From Candidatus Pygmaiobacter gallistercoris (GTDB lineage Bacteria; Bacillota; Clostridia; Oscillospirales; Ruminococcaceae): a stretch of DNA of 15,760 bases. Below are positions 7,425 to 14,072 of this stretch, piece by piece. The stretch is from contig DXIA01000129.1 of assembly GCA_019113125.1 (NCBI GenBank), positions 1-15,760 on the forward strand. Direction: 5' to 3'. Position numbers and translations under genes: made by a program. Positions within the stretch are counted from its first letter, which is position 1. Every line of letters starts with the position of its first letter. Under the pieces are notes generated by a model. It was not told where the DNA came from. It did not search any database and was given only the letters and a program-made list of their open reading frames with translations.

Positions 7425-8030
7425 TCAGGATTCAGATGCCCCGTCGGGGACCTCTTTTCCGGCGGCCCGAATCTTGTGCACCGTGTCCTCCCGGATCTCC
7501 TCCCGCAGCGCGGTCAGCACCCGGGAAAACCCCACCCGGTCGTCGGTGTAGGTCATATTCAGCGCGTATTCCTGATCGGTCCAGGTTTCGATGGGGGAGA
7601 GATTGTGCTGGATCAGTGCCTCCATCCCGTCGAGCGCCTTGTAGATCTTCGCCTCGGGGGTGACCCGCTCGGACATCTCCTGATAGAGCGCCTGCATCCG
7701 GGCGCGGGTCGGGTCGCTCAGCCCCTCTACCCAGCTCCCGAGCAGCCGCACCTCGGCGCTCTCGTCGGCAGCGGTTTTGTCAAAAACCGGGATGTCCCCG
7801 GTAAAGGCCTCTCCGAGATCATGGATCAAACACATCTCGGTGAGCTTTCCGACATCGAGATCGGGAAACTCTTCCCGCAGCGCGTCCTGCAGGAAAAAAA
7901 CGCTCAGGGTCAGCATCCAGCTGTGTTCGGCAACGCTCTCCTGTCTGCCGTGGGAGGTGGTGCAGTGGCGGGTGGTATCCTTGAGCCGCTCTGCAACCCG
8001 CAGCAGAGAGAGAAATTCTCTCGGTTGCAT
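7425..8030 (-). CDS. HD-domain phosphohydrolase, 5'-deoxynucleotidase (YfbR/HDDC2)-like
   Basis: A 201-residue cytosolic metal-dependent phosphohydrolase. The HD signature is complete: His36 (ESVAEHSW), His70-Asp71 (CLIHDLGEAFTGDIP) and Asp134 (KALDGMEAL), in the spacing of YfbR-type enzymes that remove phosphate from deoxynucleoside 5'-monophosphates. I chose the ATG at 8030 because the only SD-like run (AAAGG) ends 9 nt before it. It touches the alternative ATG at 8039 directly, and family members begin close to this point. The gene has its own promoter (8064-8092) and terminator (7302-7333), so it is a single-gene unit. The nucleotidase role is from family knowledge, not proven here. Confidence 0.82.
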   Translation of the reverse strand: MQPREFLSLLRVAERLKDTTRHCTTSHGRQESVAEHSWMLTLSVFFLQDALREEFPDLDVGKLTEMCLIHDLGEAFTGDIPVFDKTAADESAEVRLLGSWVEGLSDPTRARMQALYQEMSERVTPEAKIYKALDGMEALIQHNLSPIETWTDQEYALNMTYTDDRVGFSRVLTALREEIREDTVHKIRAAGKEVPDGASES

Positions 8031-8063
8031 CTGGGTCATCCTTTCTCTGTGAAATCTGTTGAT

Positions 8064-8092
8064 AGTGTACCCCATCCCGCCGGGTCATGCAA
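8064..8092 (-). promoter_or_regulatory. Promoter of the HD-domain gene
   Basis: On the minus strand TTGCAT (8092-8087) and TACACT (8069-8064) are exactly 17 nt apart, about 35 nt before the chosen ATG. Confidence 0.6.
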
Positions 8093-8100
8093 GAGATCTG

Positions 8101-8143
8101 CAGCAAAACGACAAAGGGCCGATTTCCTGTTGGAAATCGGCCC
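8101..8143 (-). terminator. Intrinsic terminator of the zinc-ribbon gene
   Basis: A perfect 12-bp stem (8116-8127 with 8132-8143, loop of 4) starts 14 nt after the stop codon of the minus-strand gene ending at 8158. On that strand it is followed by TTTGTCGTTTTG. The plus strand also has a T-run (8148-8152), but no gene ends there. Confidence 0.8.
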
Positions 8144-8157
8144 TGGGTTTTTCAGAT

Positions 8158-8577
8158 TTAGGTCTTGCGGATGAAGTCCTGACCGCAGCGCGGGCAGGTG
8201 ATGGCGATCATCCCCTTGCCCTTGGGCACCCGGCACTTCTGTCCGCAGGAGGGGCATTTGAAACACCGCTTGCCCGCATCGGCGCGAAAACCGCCCGAGA
8301 CATAAGCGCCGCTGCTGCGCCCGCGCCGGTCCACCAGATCCCGCAGCCGATACCAGAGTGAGAGAAACTTCTCATTCTCCGCCCTTCGCAGTACTACCTT
8401 GCGGGAGAGCGCGCGGAAAAATACCAGCACGATCAGCAGGATCCCGAGGATTGCCAGCGGCAGCACGCGGGGAAAAAACCGGCCCAGCAAGCTGAGCACC
8501 AGGGCCGCCACAATCAGGGCGATGTTCAGGTTGTCGATGCCGTATCGGTCACCGAATAGGTTGCGCCATCCGTTCAT
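8158..8577 (-). CDS. Membrane-anchored protein with C-terminal zinc ribbon, function unknown
   Basis: A 139-residue protein. Two hydrophobic segments (about residues 17-32 and 37-54) form a membrane hairpin. A basic, helical linker follows (55-85), and the C-terminal domain has two CxxC knuckles: Cys108-x2-Cys111 and Cys128-x2-Cys131. This is a zinc-ribbon pattern resembling the small rubredoxin-like knuckles of RNA- or protein-binding modules; Cys105 and Cys115 are extra. The zinc domain is predicted cytosolic. ATG at 8577 is preceded by GGAGAAGGA. It lies 93 nt after RidA with no clear terminator between, so the two may be co-transcribed. I recognise no function. Confidence 0.7.
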   Translation of the reverse strand: MNGWRNLFGDRYGIDNLNIALIVAALVLSLLGRFFPRVLPLAILGILLIVLVFFRALSRKVVLRRAENEKFLSLWYRLRDLVDRRGRSSGAYVSGGFRADAGKRCFKCPSCGQKCRVPKGKGMIAITCPRCGQDFIRKT

Positions 8578-8670
8578 TCGCTGTTTCCTTCTCCATTTCT
8601 TTCTGCTTGGAATGCTATCAAGAGCATATCGCCGGATTGTTAAGATTTGATGAAATCAAAACAAATTTTT

Positions 8671-9045
8671 TCAGACCTCGGCGACGACCTCGACCTCCAC
8701 CAGTGCACCCTTGGGCAGATCCTTGACCGCAAAGCAGCTGCGGGCGGGCTTGCCGACAAAGTACTTTGCATAGATCTCGTTGAAAGCGGCGAAATCCGCC
8801 ATGTCCGCCAGATAGCAGGTGGTCTTGACCGCCTTCTCATAGCTGCTGCCGGCCTCGGCGAGCACCGCGCCGAGATTCTTCATCACCTGTTCGGCCTGCG
8901 CTGCAAGACCGTCCCCGGCCAGCTCGCCAGTTGCGGGCACCAGCCCGATCTGGCCGGAAGTAAAGACCAGACCGCCGGTCACAACGGCCTGGGAATAGGG
9001 TCCGATCGCCGCGGGTGCGGCGGGGCTGCTGATAATCTTTGCCAT
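8671..9045 (-). CDS. ridA: RidA family reactive enamine/imine deaminase
   Basis: A 124-residue cytosolic protein that hydrolyses reactive enamine/imine intermediates of amino-acid metabolism (for example 2-aminoacrylate) to the ketoacid and ammonia. The family hallmarks are present: IGPYSQAV near the N-terminus, TSGQIGL, and PARSCFAV with Arg102 equivalent to the catalytic Arg of the archetypes, followed by LPKGALVEVEVVA. The length matches the family. ATG at 9045 gives the typical MAKIISSP start, with AGGTG a few nt upstream; a GTG three codons earlier is less likely. It has its own extended -10 promoter. RidA proteins usually act as trimers. Confidence 0.92.
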   Translation of the reverse strand: MAKIISSPAAPAAIGPYSQAVVTGGLVFTSGQIGLVPATGELAGDGLAAQAEQVMKNLGAVLAEAGSSYEKAVKTTCYLADMADFAAFNEIYAKYFVGKPARSCFAVKDLPKGALVEVEVVAEV

Positions 9046-9073
9046 AGTTTTCACCTGTCCTTTTTGGTTTTTT

Positions 9074-9087
9074 GCCGCAGCTGCGGC
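9074..9087. promoter_or_regulatory. 14-bp perfect palindrome in the ridA leader
   Basis: GCCGCAGCTGCGGC at 9074-9087 lies between the ridA -10 box and start codon. It is not followed by a T-run in the direction of ridA transcription, so it is not a terminator there. An operator for a dimeric regulator or a short 5' hairpin are both possible. Confidence 0.4.
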
Positions 9088-9096
9088 GCCATATTC

Positions 9097-9125
9097 AGTA
9101 TAGCACGGGTCGCTGTGCGGGTAAA
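9097..9125 (-). promoter_or_regulatory. Promoter of ridA
   Basis: On the minus strand TTTACC (9125-9120) and TATACT (9102-9097) are 17 nt apart, with the extended -10 motif TGC directly before TATACT. Confidence 0.7.
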
Positions 9126-9138
9126 GAAGGCCGGCCGC

Positions 9139-9705
9139 TTACTGCATCGGCCGGGCAAGCTCCGCCTCGACCGCCTGCATCGCCGCGAGGGTATCCCCCA
9201 GCAACTTGTCGAGGTCCCAGCCCAGCAGCTCGGCCCCCTTCGTGATGACCTCCCGGCTGCAGCCGGCGGCGAATTTCTTGTCTTTGAACTTCTTCTTCAG
9301 GCTCTTGAGCTCCATATCCTGCACCGACCGGCTCGGGCGCATCAGCGCCGCCGCCCCGATCAGGCCGGTCAGCTCGTCCACCGCGAAGAGCACCTTCTCC
9401 ATCTCGTGTTCCGGCTCGAGATCGGTGCACTGGCCCCAGCCATGACAGGCCGCCGCGTGAATCAGCCGCTCGTCCAGCCCGCGCTGACGCATGATCTCGA
9501 CCTCTTTTTTGCAGTGCTCCTCAGGATACTGCTCAAAGTCGAGGTCGTGGAGAAGACCCACCGTCTCCCAGAAATCGGCCTCGTCGCCGTAGCCCAGTTT
9601 TTCGGCATACCAGCGCAGAACAGCGCCCACCGTCCTGCCGTGCTGAAGATGGAACGGTTCCTTGTTGTATTCGCAGAGCAACTCCCATGCTTGCTGTTTG
9701 GTCAT
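9139..9705 (-). CDS. HD-domain phosphohydrolase, HDIG-type, unknown substrate
   Basis: A 188-residue cytosolic protein. Conserved HD residues are His22 (FHLQHGR), His53-Asp54 (GLLHDLDFEQYPEEHC) and an Asp in FAVDELTG, as in the small HD hydrolases common in anaerobic Firmicutes. The substrate is likely a nucleotide or other phosphomonoester, which is family inference. ATG at 9705 is chosen because GGGAGAGGGG ends 9 nt before it; the ATG at 9726 has no SD. It has a good promoter, divergent from that of the isochorismatase-like gene. I see no clear terminator between it and ridA. Confidence 0.78.
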   Translation of the reverse strand: MTKQQAWELLCEYNKEPFHLQHGRTVGAVLRWYAEKLGYGDEADFWETVGLLHDLDFEQYPEEHCKKEVEIMRQRGLDERLIHAAACHGWGQCTDLEPEHEMEKVLFAVDELTGLIGAAALMRPSRSVQDMELKSLKKKFKDKKFAAGCSREVITKGAELLGWDLDKLLGDTLAAMQAVEAELARPMQ

Positions 9706-9743
9706 CTTTTTCTGCCCCTCTCCCATGATTGGTTTTTCTTTCT

Positions 9744-9771
9744 ATTATAGCTTCTTCGCACCCGGATGCAA
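9744..9771 (-). promoter_or_regulatory. Promoter of the second HD-domain gene
   Basis: On the minus strand TTGCAT (9771-9766) and a perfect TATAAT (9749-9744) are 16 nt apart. Its -35 box lies only 7 nt from the -35 box of the divergent plus-strand promoter. Confidence 0.75.
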
Positions 9772-9778
9772 GCGGGAC

Positions 9779-9807
9779 TTGCGCCCGGCGCCCGGGTGCG
9801 GTAGGAT
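9779..9807 (+). promoter_or_regulatory. Probable promoter of the isochorismatase-like gene
   Basis: TTGCGC (9779-9784) and TAGGAT (9802-9807) are 17 nt apart and directed to the gene at 9862. The -10 matches the consensus at only four of six positions. Confidence 0.5.
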
Positions 9808-9861
9808 AGAGGTAACAAATCCGGGCACGGCGCCGCCGCGCCCGAGCAGGGAGGTTTTTTG

Positions 9862-10413
9862 ATGAAGGATCTGCTTTTGGTAATCGATCTGCAGAAGGTC
9901 TACGCGGACGGCGAACCCTGGGCCTGCCGGGAGACCGGACGGGTCTGCGAACGGGTGGCGCAGCTGGTTGATTCCGGCAAGCCGGACCAGGTCATCTTCA
10001 CCCGGTTCGACGCCCCCGAACACCCGGTCGGCCGCTGGGCGGAGTACAACCGCGCTTTTGCGGAGATCAACGCCGACCCCCGCCTGGCCGAGATGATGGA
10101 CCCGATCGCCGAACTCTGTAAGGGGTATCCGGTCTACTCCAAACAGACCTATTCCTCGCTGACCATCCCCGAGGTGGCCGCCGCCGCTGCCGCTGCCGAC
10201 CGGGTGCTGGTCACCGGCGTGGTGGCCGAGTGCTGTGTCATCGCCACCGCCCTGGCACTGATCGATGCCGGCTGCGAGGTGGTCTACCTCAAGGACGCCG
10301 TCGCCGGACAGAGCGCCGCGTTCGAGGAGCGGGTTGAGGAGATCCTCGGCGCGCTCGCCCCGGTGCACACCAGCGTGATGACCGTCTCGGAGTATCTGGC
10401 ACAGCAGGACTGA
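9862..10413 (+). CDS. Isochorismatase-family cysteine hydrolase
   Basis: A 183-residue cytosolic protein. The cysteine-hydrolase triad is visible: Asp9 (LVIDLQ), Lys94 (YSKQTYSS) and Cys125 (GVVAECCVIAT), the latter in the usual cis-peptide-flanked nucleophile loop. The zinc-binding histidines of nicotinamidases are not evident, so a nicotinamidase is less likely than a general isochorismatase-like amidase. The substrate is unknown. ATG at 9862 is preceded by AGGGAGG at 9848-9854, 7 nt away; the TTG at 9859 is less well spaced. It is a single gene followed by a strong terminator. Confidence 0.85.
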   Translation: MKDLLLVIDLQKVYADGEPWACRETGRVCERVAQLVDSGKPDQVIFTRFDAPEHPVGRWAEYNRAFAEINADPRLAEMMDPIAELCKGYPVYSKQTYSSLTIPEVAAAAAAADRVLVTGVVAECCVIATALALIDAGCEVVYLKDAVAGQSAAFEERVEEILGALAPVHTSVMTVSEYLAQQD

Positions 10414-10422
10414 CTGCAAAAA

Positions 10423-10467
10423 AACAGCCCGGGCCGGATCGACTCCGCCCGCAGCTGTTCTTTTTAT
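10423..10467 (+). terminator. Intrinsic terminator after the isochorismatase-like gene
   Basis: AACAGC (10423-10428) pairs with GCTGTT (10454-10459), with an inner CGGGC/GCCCG stem, followed by CTTTTTATT. It lies 9 nt after the stop codon. Confidence 0.85.
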
Positions 10468-10579
10468 TATAAAGCAGAGATCTTGCTCTTTGCAATGCCC
10501 GGCAGAGCAATTGTCGAAATTTGTAACATTCTGATAAATCCCCCATCCGGCAGAGCACTTTTTTCTCTCTGCTGCCGCC
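10468..10579. other. Intergenic stretch before the purine operon
   Basis: No gene is supported here. An 11-bp direct repeat, CCGGCAGAGCA, occurs at 10499-10509 and 10547-10557 (48 nt apart). The second copy can pair with CTCTGC at 10567-10572. The repeats sit upstream of the operon promoter and might be regulator sites, without further evidence. Confidence 0.35.
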
Positions 10580-10608
10580 TTGCTTTTTGGGCTGCGGGAC
10601 GGCATAAT
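10580..10608 (+). promoter_or_regulatory. Promoter of the purine permease / adenine deaminase operon
   Basis: TTGCTT (10580-10585) and CATAAT (10603-10608) are exactly 17 nt apart. Transcription would begin near 10615, just a few nt before the riboswitch P1 stem, which is the usual arrangement. Confidence 0.7.
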
Positions 10609-10621
10609 GAAGATGTCGATG

Positions 10622-10690
10622 GTTGTTGTTTAATACCTGAATAGGGCAGGTAGTCTCTACACTTCACCGTAAATGAAGTACAATGACAAC
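10622..10690 (+). promoter_or_regulatory. Guanine-class purine riboswitch aptamer
   Basis: All three stems are present: P1 (10622-10630 with 10682-10690, 9 bp including two G-U), P2 (10634-10639 with 10647-10652) and P3 (10661-10666 with 10674-10679). L2 (AATAGGG) and L3 (CCGTAAA) carry the conserved loop-loop bases. J2/3 reads GTCTCTAC and J1/2 has the conserved TAAT. The base equivalent to position 74 is C (10681), predicting guanine/hypoxanthine rather than adenine recognition. The top P1 pair A21-U75 of the archetype is swapped to U-A, a compensatory change. The genes it controls, a purine permease and adenine deaminase, fit. Confidence 0.95.
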
Positions 10691-10695
10691 AGAAA

Positions 10696-10931
10696 GGCCG
10701 TTTCACACGGCCGGACATGCGACCCTGAAAAAGCGGTAATTTCCTCTTTTGCGGGGCTGTTGTGCGGCAACCATCTGTTTTGTTCGCGCACCCGCCACCC
10801 GGCGGTGCAACACAGCCCTGACCGCAAAAACAACATAAAAGATGACTATCCATTGTGCAATTTGCATATTTCATGGTATGGTCTTCTTTGTGTTTGTCTT
10901 TTTTGCGGGAATGCAAAGGAGGATTTTTTTG
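10696..10931 (+). promoter_or_regulatory. Expression platform / long structured leader of the purine operon
   Basis: 240 nt separate the aptamer from the permease start. After a 6-bp hairpin (10696-10701 with 10707-10712) there is a long-range stem: 10747-10754 with 10822-10829, continued by 10755-10760 with 10812-10817. The identical 8-mer TTTTGCGG recurs at 10901-10908, so the single CCGCAAAA at 10822-10829 can pair either upstream or downstream. TTTGCAT (10861-10867) can also pair with ATGCAAA (10911-10917), overlapping the SD AAAGGAGG (10915-10922). No classic stem plus U-tract terminator is obvious. Mutually exclusive folding is inferred. Confidence 0.5.
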
Positions 10932-12254
10932 ATGGAGACCTTTTTCAAGCTCAAGGAGCGCAAAACCAACCTGCGCACCGAGATCATGGCCGGCCTGACC
11001 ACCTTCATGACGATGGCCTATGTGCTGGCGGTGCAGCCCTCGGCGATCGTCGGGTTTGGCGCTGAGCCGACCATCACCGACGTCAACGGGGTGGTGATCA
11101 GCAAGCAGGCCATCCTGATCATGTGCGCGCTGATCTCCGGTCTGATCACCCTGCTGATGGGGTTCTACTCGAACTTCCCCTTCGCCCTCTCGACCGGTAT
11201 GGGAACAAACTTCTTGCTTGGCAGCATGATCCAGAGCGGTGAGCTCTCCTTCGGCGGCGCGATGGCGATCATCCTGATCTCCGGCATCATCTTTGTGGTG
11301 CTGAGCATCTTCGGCATCCGGGATCTGATCGTGCGGATGATCCCCCGCAACATCAAGGTCGCAATTTCGGCATCCATCGGGTTTTTTATCGCCTATCTCG
11401 GGTTTTCCAACGCTGGCATCGGCAGCTATGACGGAGGCATCGGGATGGGCGATTTTACCCAGCCGACGGTGCTGCTCGCGCTGCTGGGGCTGCTGATCAT
11501 CGGGGTGCTCACCGCCTATAAGGTCCGGGGGGCGATCCTTTACGGCATCGTGATCATCACCCTGCTCGGGATCCCGTTCGGGGTGACCGTTCTGCCCGAG
11601 AAGATCTTCGAGGTGCCGAGCTTTTCCACCGTCGGCAACATCTGTTTCAACTTCGATTTCAAGAATATCCTCACCGGCGGCAGCATCGTATTGATCTTCG
11701 TGGCCTTCTTCGGGGATTTCTTCTCGACCCTCGGCACCGTGCTCGGGGTCGCGGGCAAGGCGAAGATGCTGGATGAGAAGGGCAATCTGCCGGGCATTGA
11801 AAAGCCGTTCCTCGTCGATGCGATCGGCACGGTGGTCGGCGCCTGCACCGGCAACACCACCATCACCACCTTTGTCGAGTCCTCCTCCGGCGTCGAGGCG
11901 GGCGGCCGCACCGGTCTGACTGCGATCGTCACCGGCCTGCTCTTCCTCGCGGCCACCTTCTTCAGCCCGCTGTTCGTCATCATTCCGGACGCCGCCACCG
12001 CTCCCGCGCTGATCTTTGTCGGCTTTCTGATGATCAGCGGCATCACCGAGGTGGATTTTTCCGACTTCTCCGAGGCGTTCGGACCCTTTGTGATGCTGGT
12101 CTTCACCACCTTCTGCGGCTCGATCGCGGCGGGCATTGCGGCGGGCATCCTCGCCCATGTCATCATCAAGCTGTTCACCGGCAAATTCCGGGAGATCCAC
12201 CCCGGCATGTACATCCTCTGCATTCCCCTCGTGTTCTATTTCATCTACGGTTAA
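10932..12254 (+). CDS. NCS2-family purine permease (guanine/hypoxanthine/adenine type)
   Basis: A 440-residue membrane protein of the AzgA/PbuG-like branch of nucleobase:cation symporters, with about 12-14 membrane segments. Family signatures are visible: ERKTNLRTEIMAGLTTFMTMAYV at the N-terminus (residues 8-30), a GMGTN stretch in an early segment, and the highly conserved TTFVESSSGVEAGGRTGLTA region near residue 320. ATG at 10932 has AAAGGAGG at 10915-10922, 9 nt upstream; an in-frame earlier start at 10842 lacks an SD. It sits behind a guanine-class riboswitch and 30 nt before adenine deaminase, so it likely imports purine bases and is repressed by guanine. Which base it prefers cannot be read from the sequence. 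Confidence 0.92.
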   Translation: METFFKLKERKTNLRTEIMAGLTTFMTMAYVLAVQPSAIVGFGAEPTITDVNGVVISKQAILIMCALISGLITLLMGFYSNFPFALSTGMGTNFLLGSMIQSGELSFGGAMAIILISGIIFVVLSIFGIRDLIVRMIPRNIKVAISASIGFFIAYLGFSNAGIGSYDGGIGMGDFTQPTVLLALLGLLIIGVLTAYKVRGAILYGIVIITLLGIPFGVTVLPEKIFEVPSFSTVGNICFNFDFKNILTGGSIVLIFVAFFGDFFSTLGTVLGVAGKAKMLDEKGNLPGIEKPFLVDAIGTVVGACTGNTTITTFVESSSGVEAGGRTGLTAIVTGLLFLAATFFSPLFVIIPDAATAPALIFVGFLMISGITEVDFSDFSEAFGPFVMLVFTTFCGSIAAGIAAGILAHVIIKLFTGKFREIHPGMYILCIPLVFYFIYG

Positions 12255-12284
12255 ACCTCAAATTTGGAAAGGAGCTTTTGCTTT

Positions 12285-14057
12285 ATGAAGATCCAGCCCA
12301 GGAATAAACGGGAACTGATGGCGGCCGCCCTCGGCCGCATCGAGTGCGATTTCGCGGTGACCAACTGCCGCTATCTCAACCTCTTTACCGGGGAGGAATA
12401 CCCCGCCACCGTCTATATTCACGACGGCTTTGTCGTCCATGTCGAGCCGAACCCGAAATCGGCGCCCGAGAAGGCAAAGCAGGTGGTGGACGCCGGCGGG
12501 CGGTACATCCTTCCCGGTCTGATCGACGCCCATGTGCATATCGAGAGCAGCCTGATGACCCCGCCCGTCTTCGCGTCGGCGGTGGTGCCCCACGGGGTGA
12601 CCTGCGTCATCACCGACCCGCACGAGATCGGCAATGTGCTGGGTGAGGAGGCGGTCGTCTACATGCACGACGCGGGCAGCGATCTGCCGATGTACCAGTT
12701 TATCGATATTCCCTCCTGTGTGCCCTCGGTGCCGGGGCTGGAGGAGGCGGGCGCCAGCTTTGACGCGTCGGTCATCGATCGGCTGGCCAAGCTGCCCCAT
12801 GTGATCGGGCTGGCCGAGGTGATGGACTTCCTCGGGGTGGTGGACGGCGAGGACCGGATGATGGAGATCATCGATGCGGCCGAGCGCAACGGGCTCTACC
12901 TGCAGGGCCATCTGCCCGCCGGCTTTGGCCGCCTGGTGAGCGCCTACCGGATCGGCGGTCCGCTGACCTGCCACGAGACCGGCCGGCCGGGCGAGGCGCT
13001 GGACAAGCTGCGGGCGGGGATGTATGTCGACGCGCGGGAGTCCTCGATGTGCTACAACCTGCCGACCATCTGGAATGATGTCAAGGATCTGCCCTGGCGC
13101 GACCGGCTGAGCCTCTGCACCGATGACCGGGAGGCGGACGACATCCTCGCAAACGGCCAGCTCGATCTCGTGCTGCGCAACATCATCAAGCTCGGGATGG
13201 ATCCGATCGAGGCGATCCGTGCGGCGACGCTGCACCCCGCGCAGGAGGCGGGACTCGAGAATCTCGGCGCGGTGGCGCCGGGCTATGTCGCGAACTTCCT
13301 GCTGGTGGACGACCTCGAGCAGTTCACCGTCCACGCGGTCTACTTTGAGGGCCGCGAGGTCGCGCGGGAGGGCAGGCTGCTCACGGCGATTCCCCGGCGG
13401 CAGTTCGCGGTGGAGCAGAAGAACAGTGTCAACGCGCCGGATCTCACCCTTGAGGATTTCCGGCTGCGGGCGCCGGCGGGCTGCGGCGATCGGGTGCGGA
13501 TCAATGTGCTGACCTACGGCGACTACACCTCCCTGACCCGGATCGAGAGCGAGGAGCTGCCGGTCAAGGACGGCTTTGTCGACATCAGCGGGGATGACGA
13601 GCTCTGCTTTGCGATGGTGGTCAACCGGTACGGCACCGGCAACCGCACCTTTGGCCTGGTGCGGGGATTCGGGCTCGCCCGCGGCGCCGACGGCAGTACC
13701 ATCAGCCACGACTGCCACAACCTGACCCTCGTCTTCCGGGATCCCGAGAGCGCGCTGGCGGTGTACAACCAGCTGCGCAGCGTCGGCGGCGGTATCTGCG
13801 CGGCCGAGAATGGAAAAGTCGTCTGCACGCTGGCGCTGCCGGTCGGCGGCCTGATGAGCGCGGATCCCGCCGAGCAGACCGCCGCGGCGGCAACCGCGAT
13901 GAAACAGGCGCTGCGGGAGCTCGGGCTCGAGATGACCAACCCGCTGCTGCGGATCGCCACCCTCGCGCTGCCGGTGGTGCCGGCGGCAAAGTTCACCGAC
14001 CTCGGGCTGGTGGATGTGATGAAGAAGGCGTTTGTGCCGATCTTCCCGGAGAACTGA
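12285..14057 (+). CDS. ade: Adenine deaminase
   Basis: A 590-residue cytosolic amidohydrolase that converts adenine to hypoxanthine and ammonia. The metal-binding HVHIESS motif begins at His83/His85, followed by PHGVTCVITDPHEIGNVLG, Glu178 (GLAEVMDF), QGHLPAG, TCHETGRPGEALDKLRAGMY and CTDDREADD. The C-terminal portion is the usual Ade-specific domain. The length matches the roughly 590-residue family. ATG at 12285 is preceded by GAAAGGAG at 12267-12274. It is the second gene of the riboswitch-controlled operon, 30 nt after the permease. This links adenine uptake to hypoxanthine and guanine nucleotide salvage. Confidence 0.97.
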   Translation: MKIQPRNKRELMAAALGRIECDFAVTNCRYLNLFTGEEYPATVYIHDGFVVHVEPNPKSAPEKAKQVVDAGGRYILPGLIDAHVHIESSLMTPPVFASAVVPHGVTCVITDPHEIGNVLGEEAVVYMHDAGSDLPMYQFIDIPSCVPSVPGLEEAGASFDASVIDRLAKLPHVIGLAEVMDFLGVVDGEDRMMEIIDAAERNGLYLQGHLPAGFGRLVSAYRIGGPLTCHETGRPGEALDKLRAGMYVDARESSMCYNLPTIWNDVKDLPWRDRLSLCTDDREADDILANGQLDLVLRNIIKLGMDPIEAIRAATLHPAQEAGLENLGAVAPGYVANFLLVDDLEQFTVHAVYFEGREVAREGRLLTAIPRRQFAVEQKNSVNAPDLTLEDFRLRAPAGCGDRVRINVLTYGDYTSLTRIESEELPVKDGFVDISGDDELCFAMVVNRYGTGNRTFGLVRGFGLARGADGSTISHDCHNLTLVFRDPESALAVYNQLRSVGGGICAAENGKVVCTLALPVGGLMSADPAEQTAAAATAMKQALRELGLEMTNPLLRIATLALPVVPAAKFTDLGLVDVMKKAFVPIFPEN

Positions 14058-14072
14058 ATCGGTGTGAAAAAC

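Noticed and set aside
8578..8670. Separate promoter for the zinc-ribbon gene
   Set aside because: A TTAACA -35-like hexamer exists, but no acceptable -10 lies at 16-18 nt; read-through from ridA is simpler.
9862..10413. Nicotinamidase (pncA)
   Set aside because: The Asp-Lys-Cys triad is shared, but the zinc-binding His motif of nicotinamidases is not seen.
10622..10690. Adenine-class riboswitch, suggested by the downstream adenine deaminase
   Set aside because: The discriminating base (equivalent of position 74) is C, which pairs with guanine-type ligands rather than adenine.
10467..12200. A 577-codon minus-strand frame opposite the permease
   Set aside because: Its Asp/His/Glu-rich composition without any domain is the antisense reading of a membrane protein; it also covers the riboswitch and a terminator.
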